From JBPRGH01 sp051418055 (lineage in GTDB: Bacteria; Bacteroidota; Bacteroidia; Cytophagales; Cyclobacteriaceae), in NCBI GenBank assembly GCA_051418055.1, contig JBPRGH010000120.1:1-64000 (forward strand): DNA of 64,000 nucleotides, read 5' to 3'. Below the pieces are notes generated by a model. The model made no database searches and had not been told where the DNA came from. It worked only from the letters and a program-made list of their open reading frames with translations. Of this stretch, positions 30,655 through 40,334 are shown piece after piece. Numbering within the stretch: position 1 is the first letter of the stretch; each line of letters starts with the position of its first letter. The translations under genes were made by a program, and so were the position numbers.

Positions 30655-33600
30655 TTAATTTAATTTAAATTTTAATACTACTTCATAACCATTCTCATGG
30701 GAAATTGATAAATCAGCACCTATCTGATTTGCCCTGACACTCATATTTTTTAAGCCTTTTCCTTTTGAATTTTTATTATCATCAGTAGCAGATCCATTAT
30801 CCTTAAGCTTAATCTGATATATTCCATTCTGCTGGCTCATTGTAAAATATACCTTATCACCATCGGAATGCTTTAAAGCGTTTGTCATAGCCTCTTTAAA
30901 AATAAGCACGAGCTGTCGGCTCCATCCAATGGGTAAATTCTTTTGCTCTGGTACCTCCTCTAAAATCCTGCTATAAAACTTTATATGTGTATCAAGGTAA
31001 AGCTCTTCACCAAAATCTTTTATATAAGTAAAAAGCTCATGGATCTCATCACTTTCCGGATCAATAGACCATATAAAATCTTTAGTACCTGTAAACAATG
31101 ATTTTGAATGTTTTTCGATATTCCCAAGAAGATCTTTTACCTCCTCAGAACTATCTTTTAATTTCATACTTATCAGATTGACGTATACTGTAATACTTGC
31201 CAGCTGATTTCCCATATTATCATGAAAATCACGAGCCATACGCTTTCTCACATTATGCTGCTCTTCAGTTCTGATCCTTTCTACCATCAACAGTTTATTT
31301 ACCTGTTTACGAATCCTGTAATCATTAAAGAACTTAATACTCAAAATAAATACGGCTGCAACAAAGACGGCAAACCACCATTTCTGCCAGAATGGAGAAT
31401 CAATATAAAACTCAAATGATGCCGGTTCCTGTGACCATACACCATCACTATTTGCTGCCCTTACCATAAAGGTATATTTACCCGGGGGAAGATTGGTATA
31501 AGCCGCCTCTGTTTTCTCTGTCACTGGTGACCATTCCTCCTCAAGGTTTTTTAACCTGAACTGGTATTTTACTTCTTTAGGGTTTGTTAAACTTGTTCCA
31601 AAATAATGAAAGATGATATGATTGTTATCATACTCTAAACGTAGGCCTTCAGGAAGATTAGTCCAACTGGCAACTTCATAATCATGCTGTTGCCAGTCTA
31701 TTTCATTATAAAAAAGTTTTAAGGAAGAAATATACGTAATAGGGGCTTTTTCATTTATTGATTCTTTATGCGGCTGATATGTATATACCCCTTCTTCACT
31801 TCCAAACCATATGCTTCCATCACTCTCTTTATAAGCAGTATTTAATGAAGTTTTTAGTCCACGAAAACCTTCAATCCTCCCATAGCTTTTTATAAAGTAT
31901 GGCTTCTTTTGCTCATCGAGATAAATCTTATCGACACCTCTTTCGGTTCCTATTATTAGATTTTTATCATCATCCCAGATCATATTATATATAAAATCCG
32001 AAGACAGCCCATTGCTCTCTGTTATCCGGGTGATCTCCTTTGTATTTGCTTTTATTTTATAGATCCCATGCCCACTATATCCTATCCACAAATTACCTTC
32101 ATTATCAAAAAGCACTGCATTCAATCTTTTTTCAAAAAGCTCTTCATCTCTTGTAACAACCTCAAGCTTTCCATCTTTAAATTTATCAATTCCCTGACGC
32201 GTAATGATATACATACTTCCATCAGCCCCTGGCAATAACTGCCAGATCAGATTATCAGCCAACCCATGGCTGGTTGTGATATTATAGAATCGGTTTCCAT
32301 CAAAAAAACTAAGGCCATTGACCGTTCCAATCCAGAGAAACCCTTTTTTGTCAAATGCCATACAGCGCACTGAATTATTTATTAATCCATCAGATCGATC
32401 ATAGGTAGTAAAGCCATTTTTATCGTATTTTATAATCCCTTCCCTTGAACCAAACCACAGATTTCCTGCAGGATCTTTACAGCTGCTTGTAAAATAACTT
32501 GTTGGCAAAGGATGATAGCTATAATTATAAACACTGTCACCGTTATAAACATCTATTCCTGCTCCAAGGCTAGTCATCCAGATATTTCCAAGATCATCTT
32601 CAATTACTGAAGTTACAGGCGCTCCACTGAGCCCATGGTTTTTATTTAGATTAAAAAATAATTCACCAGTAAATTTATAAAGCCCCTCCCCTTCAGTGCC
32701 AAACCATAAATTTCCTTCACGATCTTTAAAAATAACATTTACACTTTTCGATGTAAAACCTTCCCTGTCACTAAAATTCATGATCTGATCGTTGCCAAGC
32801 TTAATAACACCATTTGAAAGTGCCACCCAAATATCTTCATCATCATCAACAGATACTGATCGTACAAAATAATTTCTAAGCGCAGGTAATAGGTTATTTA
32901 TTTCCTCTCCTTTTTCCGGATCATAAAAAAGTAGCCCTTTATTTGTGCCAATTAGTAATTTACCATCAGCTCTTATTGTCATTGACAACAGGAATCCTTT
33001 AAAATCCTGATTCATGATCACTTTATGGAACTTTTGGCCATCCCACTTAAAAAGACCATATATACTTGTGATTATCCATAGGTTATCATCTTCATCACTC
33101 TTGATATCTATTACAGCATCCCTGACAAAACCATTTTTTTCATTATACTGAATAATGCTATCGCCAGTTATCCGGCCTATACCTTCCTTTCCGGGGTAAG
33201 AAAACCATATATTCTGATTGCTGTCTTCATGTACTACCCGTACAGAATTTATCTCCTGTGGGTCATGCAGATAATTAATTATGGTATCTCCATCATATTT
33301 GGATATACCCGAGGCCGTAGCTGACCATATGTTCCCCTTACTATCACTTATTATGCTTCTTATATAATTACTTGCCAGTCCATCCCTTATGGTGATATAG
33401 GAAAATGTATGCCCATCATATTTTGCTATTCCTCCTCCCTGTGTAGCCAACCAGAGATTTCCAAATTTATCTTCGGTTATGTCAAGTATAGTAGAATGGT
33501 TTAATCCTTCTTCAACAGAAAAATGAAGAAAGTTATAGGACTGGCTAAAACCTCCTAAAGACAGACAACAGAAAAATATGGTTTTTAAAAATTTTAACAC
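30655..33600 (-). CDS. propeller-type sensor histidine kinase
   Basis: 981 residues. It has a signal peptide (FFCCLSLGGFSQ), then about 14 two-component-regulator propeller repeats (about 20-620, each with the form GNLWLATxGGGIxKYDG) folding into a periplasmic double propeller. A Y_Y_Y domain (about 665-735, LPPGKYTFMVRAANSDGVWS) follows, then one membrane helix (WWFAVFVAAVFILSIKFF). A HisKA_3 domain carries the phosphorylated H793 in MARDFHDNMGNQ, and a HATPase domain has KEAMTNALKHS and GKGLKNMSVRA. In Bacteroides, such sensors read glycans; the NarL-type output here and the lack of polysaccharide genes leave the signal open. The start codon is GTG; no ATG occurs in the signal sequence. Confidence 0.92.
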   Translation of the reverse strand: MLKFLKTIFFCCLSLGGFSQSYNFLHFSVEEGLNHSTILDITEDKFGNLWLATQGGGIAKYDGHTFSYITIRDGLASNYIRSIISDSKGNIWSATASGISKYDGDTIINYLHDPQEINSVRVVHEDSNQNIWFSYPGKEGIGRITGDSIIQYNEKNGFVRDAVIDIKSDEDDNLWIITSIYGLFKWDGQKFHKVIMNQDFKGFLLSMTIRADGKLLIGTNKGLLFYDPEKGEEINNLLPALRNYFVRSVSVDDDEDIWVALSNGVIKLGNDQIMNFSDREGFTSKSVNVIFKDREGNLWFGTEGEGLYKFTGELFFNLNKNHGLSGAPVTSVIEDDLGNIWMTSLGAGIDVYNGDSVYNYSYHPLPTSYFTSSCKDPAGNLWFGSREGIIKYDKNGFTTYDRSDGLINNSVRCMAFDKKGFLWIGTVNGLSFFDGNRFYNITTSHGLADNLIWQLLPGADGSMYIITRQGIDKFKDGKLEVVTRDEELFEKRLNAVLFDNEGNLWIGYSGHGIYKIKANTKEITRITESNGLSSDFIYNMIWDDDKNLIIGTERGVDKIYLDEQKKPYFIKSYGRIEGFRGLKTSLNTAYKESDGSIWFGSEEGVYTYQPHKESINEKAPITYISSLKLFYNEIDWQQHDYEVASWTNLPEGLRLEYDNNHIIFHYFGTSLTNPKEVKYQFRLKNLEEEWSPVTEKTEAAYTNLPPGKYTFMVRAANSDGVWSQEPASFEFYIDSPFWQKWWFAVFVAAVFILSIKFFNDYRIRKQVNKLLMVERIRTEEQHNVRKRMARDFHDNMGNQLASITVYVNLISMKLKDSSEEVKDLLGNIEKHSKSLFTGTKDFIWSIDPESDEIHELFTYIKDFGEELYLDTHIKFYSRILEEVPEQKNLPIGWSRQLVLIFKEAMTNALKHSDGDKVYFTMSQQNGIYQIKLKDNGSATDDNKNSKGKGLKNMSVRANQIGADLSISHENGYEVVLKFKLN

Positions 33601-33653
33601 TTTATTAAATTAATGAATAAATATAAAGTATTTATCCCCTGTTTTAAGGTATA

Positions 33654-36600
33654 TTAACGCAATAAGTAGAGCTTACCGTATCCCTTATCAAACATTTCAT
33701 CACCGGCTGACGGTCGTAATTCAAGATTTTCACCATCTTTTCTAACAATTACTTTGTAGAGATAAACACCATTGGCTAATTGGTCACCAAATTCGTCCCG
33801 GCCATCCCATGCATAATCAGAGATATTATTACCTATACGTAATAACCCAAACTCCGACAGATTAATTTCACGGATCACTCTTCCGGAAATAGTCATAATC
33901 TGAACAAACAGCTGATCTGGGATTTCATTACCTGTAAGTGTAAATATAAAGCGAACGTTTGAACTGAAAGGATTCGGGTATGGGTAAAAATTTGTAATTG
34001 TTGATTCATTAATAACCTCAAATTCAACCTCATAAGGCTGGTCAGGGTCTCCGGCAGTATTGCCGCTTACATCTGAAGCTGACATTTTTAAACCATATAT
34101 TCCATTCTCTAGAGGCCCTGGCCGATATTCAATGATAAATTCATTTTTGTTTTCTACAGGATAATAATTTACTTCAGGTGACAAGAATGAAATCCGTTTA
34201 TATGTAGTACACCCTTCACAAGCAGCTTTTAGATACAAATTTAGTCCTACTGTGTCTTTCCGTTGTAAATATTGGTTTTCATCCTTAAGCACAAGTGTTA
34301 TCAAAGGGTCAGGTGAAACAATATCACGATTGAAAATATGTATCCCGTCAAACCGAACATCCAGGACCGGTGCTGCATTATCTTTTTTCACCTCAAGGAA
34401 ATCATCTACTGATAAAATATTATTTTCATAATACTGCTCTGGCTCCTGATTGCTACTAACGGATAAATAGAGGTCATTAGATCCTACTTTCCCGTTTGTC
34501 GGGAAAATAAGCTCAAAATTAAGGGTATCACGTGATGTAGGACCTTTTATCTTTTCAATATTAAATCCATTTATGCTGCCTGAAGCTAATGGCATCCTAA
34601 CATTCACTGCCAGGCTATCATTAAAATCCCATGGAGAAAGATTATAAAATCCAGCTGTCAGCTTTAAAGTATCCCCCTCCTCTTTTACAAATTTCTCATC
34701 AAATGCAGAAGGAAGGACAATTCCTTCAGCAGAAGGCAAATAACTAACATACCAGCTGTTTATTTGTGGGGCTGTCAAATCTACTTTATCAGATAGATTA
34801 ACACTTAGCCTGATATAAGGGAATGCAGTCGCATCGAGAGTAGTCAGGTCAAAATTTTCTGCAGTTACATTTTGTACTACTGAACCCCTGTTTCCATCAG
34901 AATCAAAGCCATCAATATTAAATGAATAAGCATCTGATGCAGAGCTATCAATTTTAAGCTTAAATTGATGCCACTGATCTGCAGGTCCAATTAATGGGCT
35001 AATCATCATTCCTTCTGAAGAAATTCCTGTTACCGTCAAATTTGCCATTAAATCCTTTTTCAATAATGAATCTCCCTCAGCCTGAAATATCATTGCTTTT
35101 CCCGGTGCCGCTCCTTTTTTAGCTGCAATTATTACAGGTTCACCATCGAGAAAATTACTCCACTGGTCTGAAGCAATACCTATCTCTTCCATTTTAACTT
35201 TAACTTCATTTGGCCAGGTGCTAAAACCTGCGTTACCAATTGAAAAAAGAACAATTGAATCTCCATGATCAATATTGTCAATGGCAGCCAGCATATCATT
35301 AACATTACCAGCAGACAACTCTGAAGGACGAAAATTATTGATAATCTGTGGCTGCCGTCCACAAATTCTACGACCAGGATCATTAACAGGAAGAGGCAAT
35401 GCTGCATATGGGGTAGCCGTTTCTTTATCAAAAGCTATTATATTAATGGTATTATCCCTGCAGCGATATGGATTGTCAACATGATATTCTGTGCCATCTA
35501 TATCTACAGACACAAGCGTACTATCATCAGGATGCTCGCTTCCAAAAGACCAAATTCCTACTCCAATAGTAGTTTCTTCAAATTTAAATTCACCGGTTAT
35601 TGGGTCAAAAGTGAGACCTGTAACATCATTTGACTTAAGCTGCGCGATTTTATTTTGTCCCCAGCCTGAGGAGCCATTTTGGATCCTGATAAAGGAAGAT
35701 ATATCCCAGTCATTGATCTCATTTGGTTCTGCATTGGCAAACTTGCTTCGTAAAAAATACGTGACTGTATCTTTATTAATATAGTCAGGCTCCCATTCAG
35801 CTAATAATCGCTTGTTCAGGTTTACTGATTGAAGTGCCGGGGAATTAAATGTTTCCGTAGTATCAAGTTCAATAACAAATTCTTTCTCTTTGGCTAAAAG
35901 ATCCATCGACTGAATGACTATACGATCTAATGTATCATTCACCACTCCAAATGAATAAGGCAACAGATTTCTGGTAGCGCTTAGTTTTAAAAGGTATTCA
36001 AATCGGACTACATTATTTGTTTCTTTATATTCAGCAATGGCATCTCCATGATCAATAGTAATTGTGAAAATATTTTTCCCAAAATCCTCCAGAGATTCTC
36101 TTTTTATCACCAGCTGAAGGGTATCAGTATATAATGTACTTTTAAAAATAGTGTCAATTGTATACAGACGATTATCAACCTGTCGCTGCAATTGTACATT
36201 AAATGAATCCGGAAGTGCCTTACCAAAATTTTTAACTACAACATTTACAGCAAAGGAATCAGAAAGTGCTGTAACAGGACCTCCGTCAAACGAGCTTACA
36301 AAAACTTCACCCTCCGAAACTGAATAATCCGGCCTCCTTGCTCCAAATAGATTGGTTGCAGGATCGCCAAGTAAAAGCAACTGCTGTGCCTGAGCAACCT
36401 GATTTGGGCCAGGATTAATGAAATCATTATAATAGCGCTTAATGGTCTCCTGATGGATATTACCCAATGGTTTTTCAACAAATACAGAATCGCCAAATCC
36501 CGTTTTATAAAATATATTCGTATACTTCCTTAGGTCATATGAGAACCCAAAGGAAGTATGGGCCAGAAATCCTATGGCACCTTTATTTTTAGCAAGCATC

Positions 36601-38639
36601 CAGTCTTCACCAAATAAAAGGCCATTGACAAAGAACCTGCCCGCCTCACAACCATTTATCAGGAAGACAGGGTATTTATCAGGGTTATTATATCCATTAA
36701 TATCATTAGTTACAAATCCAATATCTATATCTGTTATTCCTGGTGATGAATGACCGAAAAAAGTTACCAGGTTTAGGCCATTATTTACTTCGTCGCTGAT
36801 ATTTATCTGTTCAACAGTAGATTTTGTATCTTTTTGAATAGTTTTTACATTGCCGCCCAAATAAGGTGGCCTGGCATATTCAGCAAAACCATCCATATAT
36901 CTTTTGAAAGCAGTTATCTCTGATTCTTTAATTCCTCCGCTAAGATGCAGGATCCGCTTTCGCCACAACTTGTCATAAGGCAAATTTTCCATGGCTATCA
37001 CTTTATCAAGGTAATTTATAACCTGCTCAGGTGTTGAAGCCGTAAGCCTGCCTGTAGGAATTGAAGGTTGATAAGTTTGCTCTCCTAAACCTGCAGAATA
37101 TAAAACATCAGAAGCAGGAAGACCGGCGGGAGGTATAAGGTCTTTAAAATCATAACTCCCCGGCCTCCTGTGATAATTATAATGTACTTCCATGCCTTCC
37201 CCAATGAAAAAGAGATATTCAGGGCTGGCCGTTTCTTTTAGCCATTTCACAAAATTGAATACTGCTAAGGGAGTGATCTCCCCAAAGCTAAACTGATCAT
37301 AAAGCTGGAGTACATCAACAACTAGTGTATCATACCCGCCACCATCAGCAGAAGCACGATATGAAGCATATGCGGCTACAGCATTTTCGTAACCATCAGC
37401 AGGCTTCATCAGCTCAGGATGGCTGATTATAACATATTGTGCATTAGATAGGTCATATTTTTTAAAATCAACTTTTTTCAGCACCGGTGTTCCATAGATA
37501 GAAACAGCCATTAACTTTCTTTCAGTGCCGGTATTCGGCACTATGGCCTGCGCAGTATTCGCCTTTAACGTATAGCCTATTTCAAAAACCTCATTATTAT
37601 TCGTTATATCATAAATCACTGTACCGGAAGGAATATTAGCTATCTCTATATAAGATTTTCCATTAATGTTCTCTTTTAGCTCGTAAACACCTTTTGTTGA
37701 GTCCTGCTGATCAAAGGCCTGCGGGTATAAGAGTTCTATGTATGATGTACTTAAAAGATCCTGGCCTCCATCAACTCCTAATGCTTTTAACTGTACCACC
37801 ATTTCACCGCTTGCTGAAATATCAGAATAAACAATTGTATCCTGATATACTACAGTAGTAAAACCTGTAAAATCAATAGTTCCTAGTGTTCTAAGTGAAG
37901 CCGCATCCTTTCCCACACTAATTTCCGCCCGATGCATATCAGCACTCCTGCCTGCTAAAAGCACATTTAACCGTGGCTCACCGGCAGTAGATATAATATT
38001 TCTAATGCCGGAAAGTGTATACTGAATACTTTTATTTTCCTGGATTCTAACGCCGGTAAATCCTTCTCCGTAATCAAACTGGCTATAACGCGTATAGTTA
38101 TAGAAGGTCCTGCCCTGTGAATATTGGTCAGTATTCACTTTTAAAATTTGTGAATAATGTGCAGCTTCTTTTTGTAAACCTGAAGTATTTACTTCTTTAA
38201 AGGTGTTAATCCTCTTCCCATCGGCACCGGAATATTTCCACGTGAGGAAATAGCTTGTTGTATCACTAAAAAGATTATAATAATTATGAGGCTGTGCATC
38301 TGATGGCTGATAGAGTTGCTTATCAAGGGTTCCATCATTTCTAGTTCCATAAAAAATAATATGGTCTTCAGTATCCAGCTTTGCATCCTGCTGGCCAACT
38401 ACGCGGATGGCCTGCTCTGCCCCCCTGTGAAAGATCTGAATGCCTCTGGGGTCAATTGAGCCAACAGGCAATCCGGCGTTAACAAGATCATTATACGTGA
38501 TTTTATAAAAACCGTCCTTTCCTATCGGGATCTTATAATAGCTCTGCGAATAGTTAATCCATTCAAAGCCATAGTTCTGTGCCTGGACAGAATAAGATAG
38601 GATAACGAAAAAAATTATATAGAAAAATCTACTACTCAC
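33654..38639 (-). CDS. C25 (gingipain/PorU-type) cysteine peptidase, very long
   Basis: 1661 residues with a signal peptide (FFYIIFFVILSYSVQAQ). The N-terminal part resembles PorU/gingipain leaders (SYYKIPIGKDGFYKITYNDLVNAG). The C25 domain has its catalytic dyad: H about 629 in LVTFFGHSSPG and C about 663 in VFLINGCEAGRFF. After it come CARDB-like repeats (SFAVNVVVKNFGKALPDSFN) and a C-terminal FlgD-like/type IX sorting-type domain with NFYPYPNPFSSNVRF and LANGVYLYKVIV. Canonical PorU, the sortase of type IX secretion, is about 1100-1300 residues, so this may be PorU, a paralogue, or a secreted client. The PorV-like gene immediately upstream supports a type IX link. The start overlaps that gene by eight bases. 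Confidence 0.82.
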   Translation of the reverse strand: MSSRFFYIIFFVILSYSVQAQNYGFEWINYSQSYYKIPIGKDGFYKITYNDLVNAGLPVGSIDPRGIQIFHRGAEQAIRVVGQQDAKLDTEDHIIFYGTRNDGTLDKQLYQPSDAQPHNYYNLFSDTTSYFLTWKYSGADGKRINTFKEVNTSGLQKEAAHYSQILKVNTDQYSQGRTFYNYTRYSQFDYGEGFTGVRIQENKSIQYTLSGIRNIISTAGEPRLNVLLAGRSADMHRAEISVGKDAASLRTLGTIDFTGFTTVVYQDTIVYSDISASGEMVVQLKALGVDGGQDLLSTSYIELLYPQAFDQQDSTKGVYELKENINGKSYIEIANIPSGTVIYDITNNNEVFEIGYTLKANTAQAIVPNTGTERKLMAVSIYGTPVLKKVDFKKYDLSNAQYVIISHPELMKPADGYENAVAAYASYRASADGGGYDTLVVDVLQLYDQFSFGEITPLAVFNFVKWLKETASPEYLFFIGEGMEVHYNYHRRPGSYDFKDLIPPAGLPASDVLYSAGLGEQTYQPSIPTGRLTASTPEQVINYLDKVIAMENLPYDKLWRKRILHLSGGIKESEITAFKRYMDGFAEYARPPYLGGNVKTIQKDTKSTVEQINISDEVNNGLNLVTFFGHSSPGITDIDIGFVTNDINGYNNPDKYPVFLINGCEAGRFFVNGLLFGEDWMLAKNKGAIGFLAHTSFGFSYDLRKYTNIFYKTGFGDSVFVEKPLGNIHQETIKRYYNDFINPGPNQVAQAQQLLLLGDPATNLFGARRPDYSVSEGEVFVSSFDGGPVTALSDSFAVNVVVKNFGKALPDSFNVQLQRQVDNRLYTIDTIFKSTLYTDTLQLVIKRESLEDFGKNIFTITIDHGDAIAEYKETNNVVRFEYLLKLSATRNLLPYSFGVVNDTLDRIVIQSMDLLAKEKEFVIELDTTETFNSPALQSVNLNKRLLAEWEPDYINKDTVTYFLRSKFANAEPNEINDWDISSFIRIQNGSSGWGQNKIAQLKSNDVTGLTFDPITGEFKFEETTIGVGIWSFGSEHPDDSTLVSVDIDGTEYHVDNPYRCRDNTINIIAFDKETATPYAALPLPVNDPGRRICGRQPQIINNFRPSELSAGNVNDMLAAIDNIDHGDSIVLFSIGNAGFSTWPNEVKVKMEEIGIASDQWSNFLDGEPVIIAAKKGAAPGKAMIFQAEGDSLLKKDLMANLTVTGISSEGMMISPLIGPADQWHQFKLKIDSSASDAYSFNIDGFDSDGNRGSVVQNVTAENFDLTTLDATAFPYIRLSVNLSDKVDLTAPQINSWYVSYLPSAEGIVLPSAFDEKFVKEEGDTLKLTAGFYNLSPWDFNDSLAVNVRMPLASGSINGFNIEKIKGPTSRDTLNFELIFPTNGKVGSNDLYLSVSSNQEPEQYYENNILSVDDFLEVKKDNAAPVLDVRFDGIHIFNRDIVSPDPLITLVLKDENQYLQRKDTVGLNLYLKAACEGCTTYKRISFLSPEVNYYPVENKNEFIIEYRPGPLENGIYGLKMSASDVSGNTAGDPDQPYEVEFEVINESTITNFYPYPNPFSSNVRFIFTLTGNEIPDQLFVQIMTISGRVIREINLSEFGLLRIGNNISDYAWDGRDEFGDQLANGVYLYKVIVRKDGENLELRPSAGDEMFDKGYGKLYLLR

Positions 38640-39708
38640 CTGCCTTATTCCAATCTAATCTAATCGTAAAAATATGGGAATATAAAGACTCTGATATATC
38701 ACCTGTATGTGTAAAGGCATAATCTACAATAAAATTGCTTACCTTAAACCCTACTCCCATAGATGGTGCAAATGTCCAGCTTTTATCCTCATTTATATCA
38801 GTCACCTCCTGAAAAGTAGAAGCTCCAAGCCGGAGAAATGCCGTTTCTTTAAAGCCAATTTCAGCACCAATTCTTGGATCAAGGCTAATAAAATCTGATT
38901 TTATTAGGGTATTTCTTTTACCATCAAATGTATTTACAAGGTCAATAGCCATCAAAGCAGACCAGTCTTCATTAATTTCGAAATCCCTCTTTACCCCCAA
39001 ATTTAATCGCGGTACTGTAACCTCCCAGTTATCCTCAGGAAGCGTATTATTTGTCTGGTCATAAATAGGGGTTAACTCTTCCTCATTAAGGTCCCAGGCA
39101 GTAAATGTCCCTGTTATATCACGGAACATAACTCCAAATGACCATTTGCCCCTATTAAGATTAGCTCCCAAATCAAGTCCAAATCCCCAGGCATCTGCAA
39201 ATATACCAACGGAACGATGTATAACTTTTGCATTGCCTCCTAAATTAACACCTCCAAGAAATGAGGTTTTTCTGGCATAAGATACTAAAAAGCCATAATC
39301 TGCCGCAGCAAATGAGCTTACATTGTCGTAATTGATATTTCCATTTGCATCATATAAGAAGCGGGTATCGGGAATATCATCTACTGCAAATCTAATTAGG
39401 GATATGCCGAGACGGCTCACAGAATCCACACCCATAGTAAACCCTGCATAATCATAATTAGCTATACCGTTAAAATACTGGGCATGCATTAGAGAAAGTT
39501 GATGATCAGCATTTATACCTAATAAGAGAGAGGGGTTCCAGTAACCGGCAGTAACATCATCAGCTGCTGCTGTAACAGCCCCCCCCATACCTAATGCCCT
39601 GCTTCCTACTCCAATAGATAAGAACTCATTGCTGTACTTAGGGGCGTTTTGAGCTAACACAAATGTGGTGGCAAAAAGCAAAGCTATGCTAATAAAAAAT
39701 CTAGCCAT
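38632..39708 (-). CDS. PorV/PorQ-family outer membrane barrel
   Basis: 358 residues from the ATG at 39708 (MARFFISIALLFATTFVLAQ is a clear signal peptide; a longer frame from 39777 would bury it). The mature start NEFLSIGVGSRALGMGGAVTAAADDVTAGYWNPSLL is the signature of PorV/PorQ proteins, FadL-like barrels that hand type IX clients to PorU for cleavage and anchoring. Alternating strands run to the C-terminus, which ends FTIRLDWNKAGE. It overlaps the C25 peptidase gene by eight bases, so a PorU-PorV-like pair is made from one message. A TATTTTTG box ends four bases before the ATG. Confidence 0.87.
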   Translation of the reverse strand: MARFFISIALLFATTFVLAQNAPKYSNEFLSIGVGSRALGMGGAVTAAADDVTAGYWNPSLLLGINADHQLSLMHAQYFNGIANYDYAGFTMGVDSVSRLGISLIRFAVDDIPDTRFLYDANGNINYDNVSSFAAADYGFLVSYARKTSFLGGVNLGGNAKVIHRSVGIFADAWGFGLDLGANLNRGKWSFGVMFRDITGTFTAWDLNEEELTPIYDQTNNTLPEDNWEVTVPRLNLGVKRDFEINEDWSALMAIDLVNTFDGKRNTLIKSDFISLDPRIGAEIGFKETAFLRLGASTFQEVTDINEDKSWTFAPSMGVGFKVSNFIVDYAFTHTGDISESLYSHIFTIRLDWNKAGE

Positions 39709-39712
39709 TTTA

Positions 39713-39720
39713 CAAAAATA
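39713..39720 (-). promoter_or_regulatory. Bacteroidota -7 box of the PorV-like gene
   Basis: TATTTTTG on the minus strand followed by TAAA and the ATG. It supports the start at 39708 and suggests a nearly leaderless message. A -33 box is not evident. Confidence 0.45.
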
Positions 39721-39806
39721 TAAAATACTGCCCTGACATATTACATTACGAGTTGTTAATATGAATAACAGGTACAATTTAATTTAACATAAATTAATTC
39801 CCTAAT

Positions 39807-40334
39807 ATGAAAATAGGTAAATCCAATATTGAAATTATTAATGGTGACATTACAAAATGCGAGGTAGAAGCTATTGTAAATGCAGCTAATTCATCTTTAC
39901 AGGGTGGTGGTGGCGTTGATGGGGCCATACATCGTGCAGGAGGACCGGAAATATTAAAGGAATGTAAAAAGATAGTAGGCAAAAATGGAAAATGTCCTCC
40001 CGGTTAGGCAGTTATAACTACTGCAGGTAATTTACCTGCCAAACATGTTATTCATACTATTGGACCTATATGGAATGGAGGAAAAGACAAAGAGGCTGAA
40101 ATATTGCGGAAAGCATATACCAATAGCTTACGACTGGCTGAAGTAAATGAACTTAATTCTGTTGCTTTTCCAACCATAAGCACAGGCATTTATGGCTATC
40201 CGAAGGCGCTGGCAGTGAAAGAAGTAAAAGCTGCCATTGAAAACTATTTCAGCGGCAGCAGTAACATCAATGAGGTTCTATTTGTGTGTTTTGATGAAGA
40301 AAACTACAAGCTATATCAGCAAGAATTCAGATAG
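39807..40334 (+). pseudogene. macro-domain ADP-ribose hydrolase gene interrupted by an amber codon
   Basis: The frame encodes a complete 175-residue macro domain except for a TAG at 40005-40007. Before it: IEIINGDITKCEVEAIVNAANSSL and GGGGVDGAIHRAGGPEIL, the ADP-ribose-binding loop of the YmdB/MacroD type. After it, in the same frame with no indel: AVITTAGNLPAKHVIHTIGPIW and FPTISTGIYGYPKALA. Homologues have a glutamate at the stop (CPTGEAVITTAG), so one G-to-T change (GAG to TAG) explains it. Intact members remove ADP-ribose or deacetylate O-acetyl-ADP-ribose. The rest of the frame is undamaged, so the lesion is recent or a sequencing error. The true stop abuts the convergent permease stop (TAGCTA). 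Confidence 0.88.

Noticed and set aside
33654..38639. Confident call as canonical porU
   Set aside because: The catalytic dyad fits, but the length (1661) and the extra CARDB-like and sorting-type domains differ from typical PorU; I left the symbol empty.
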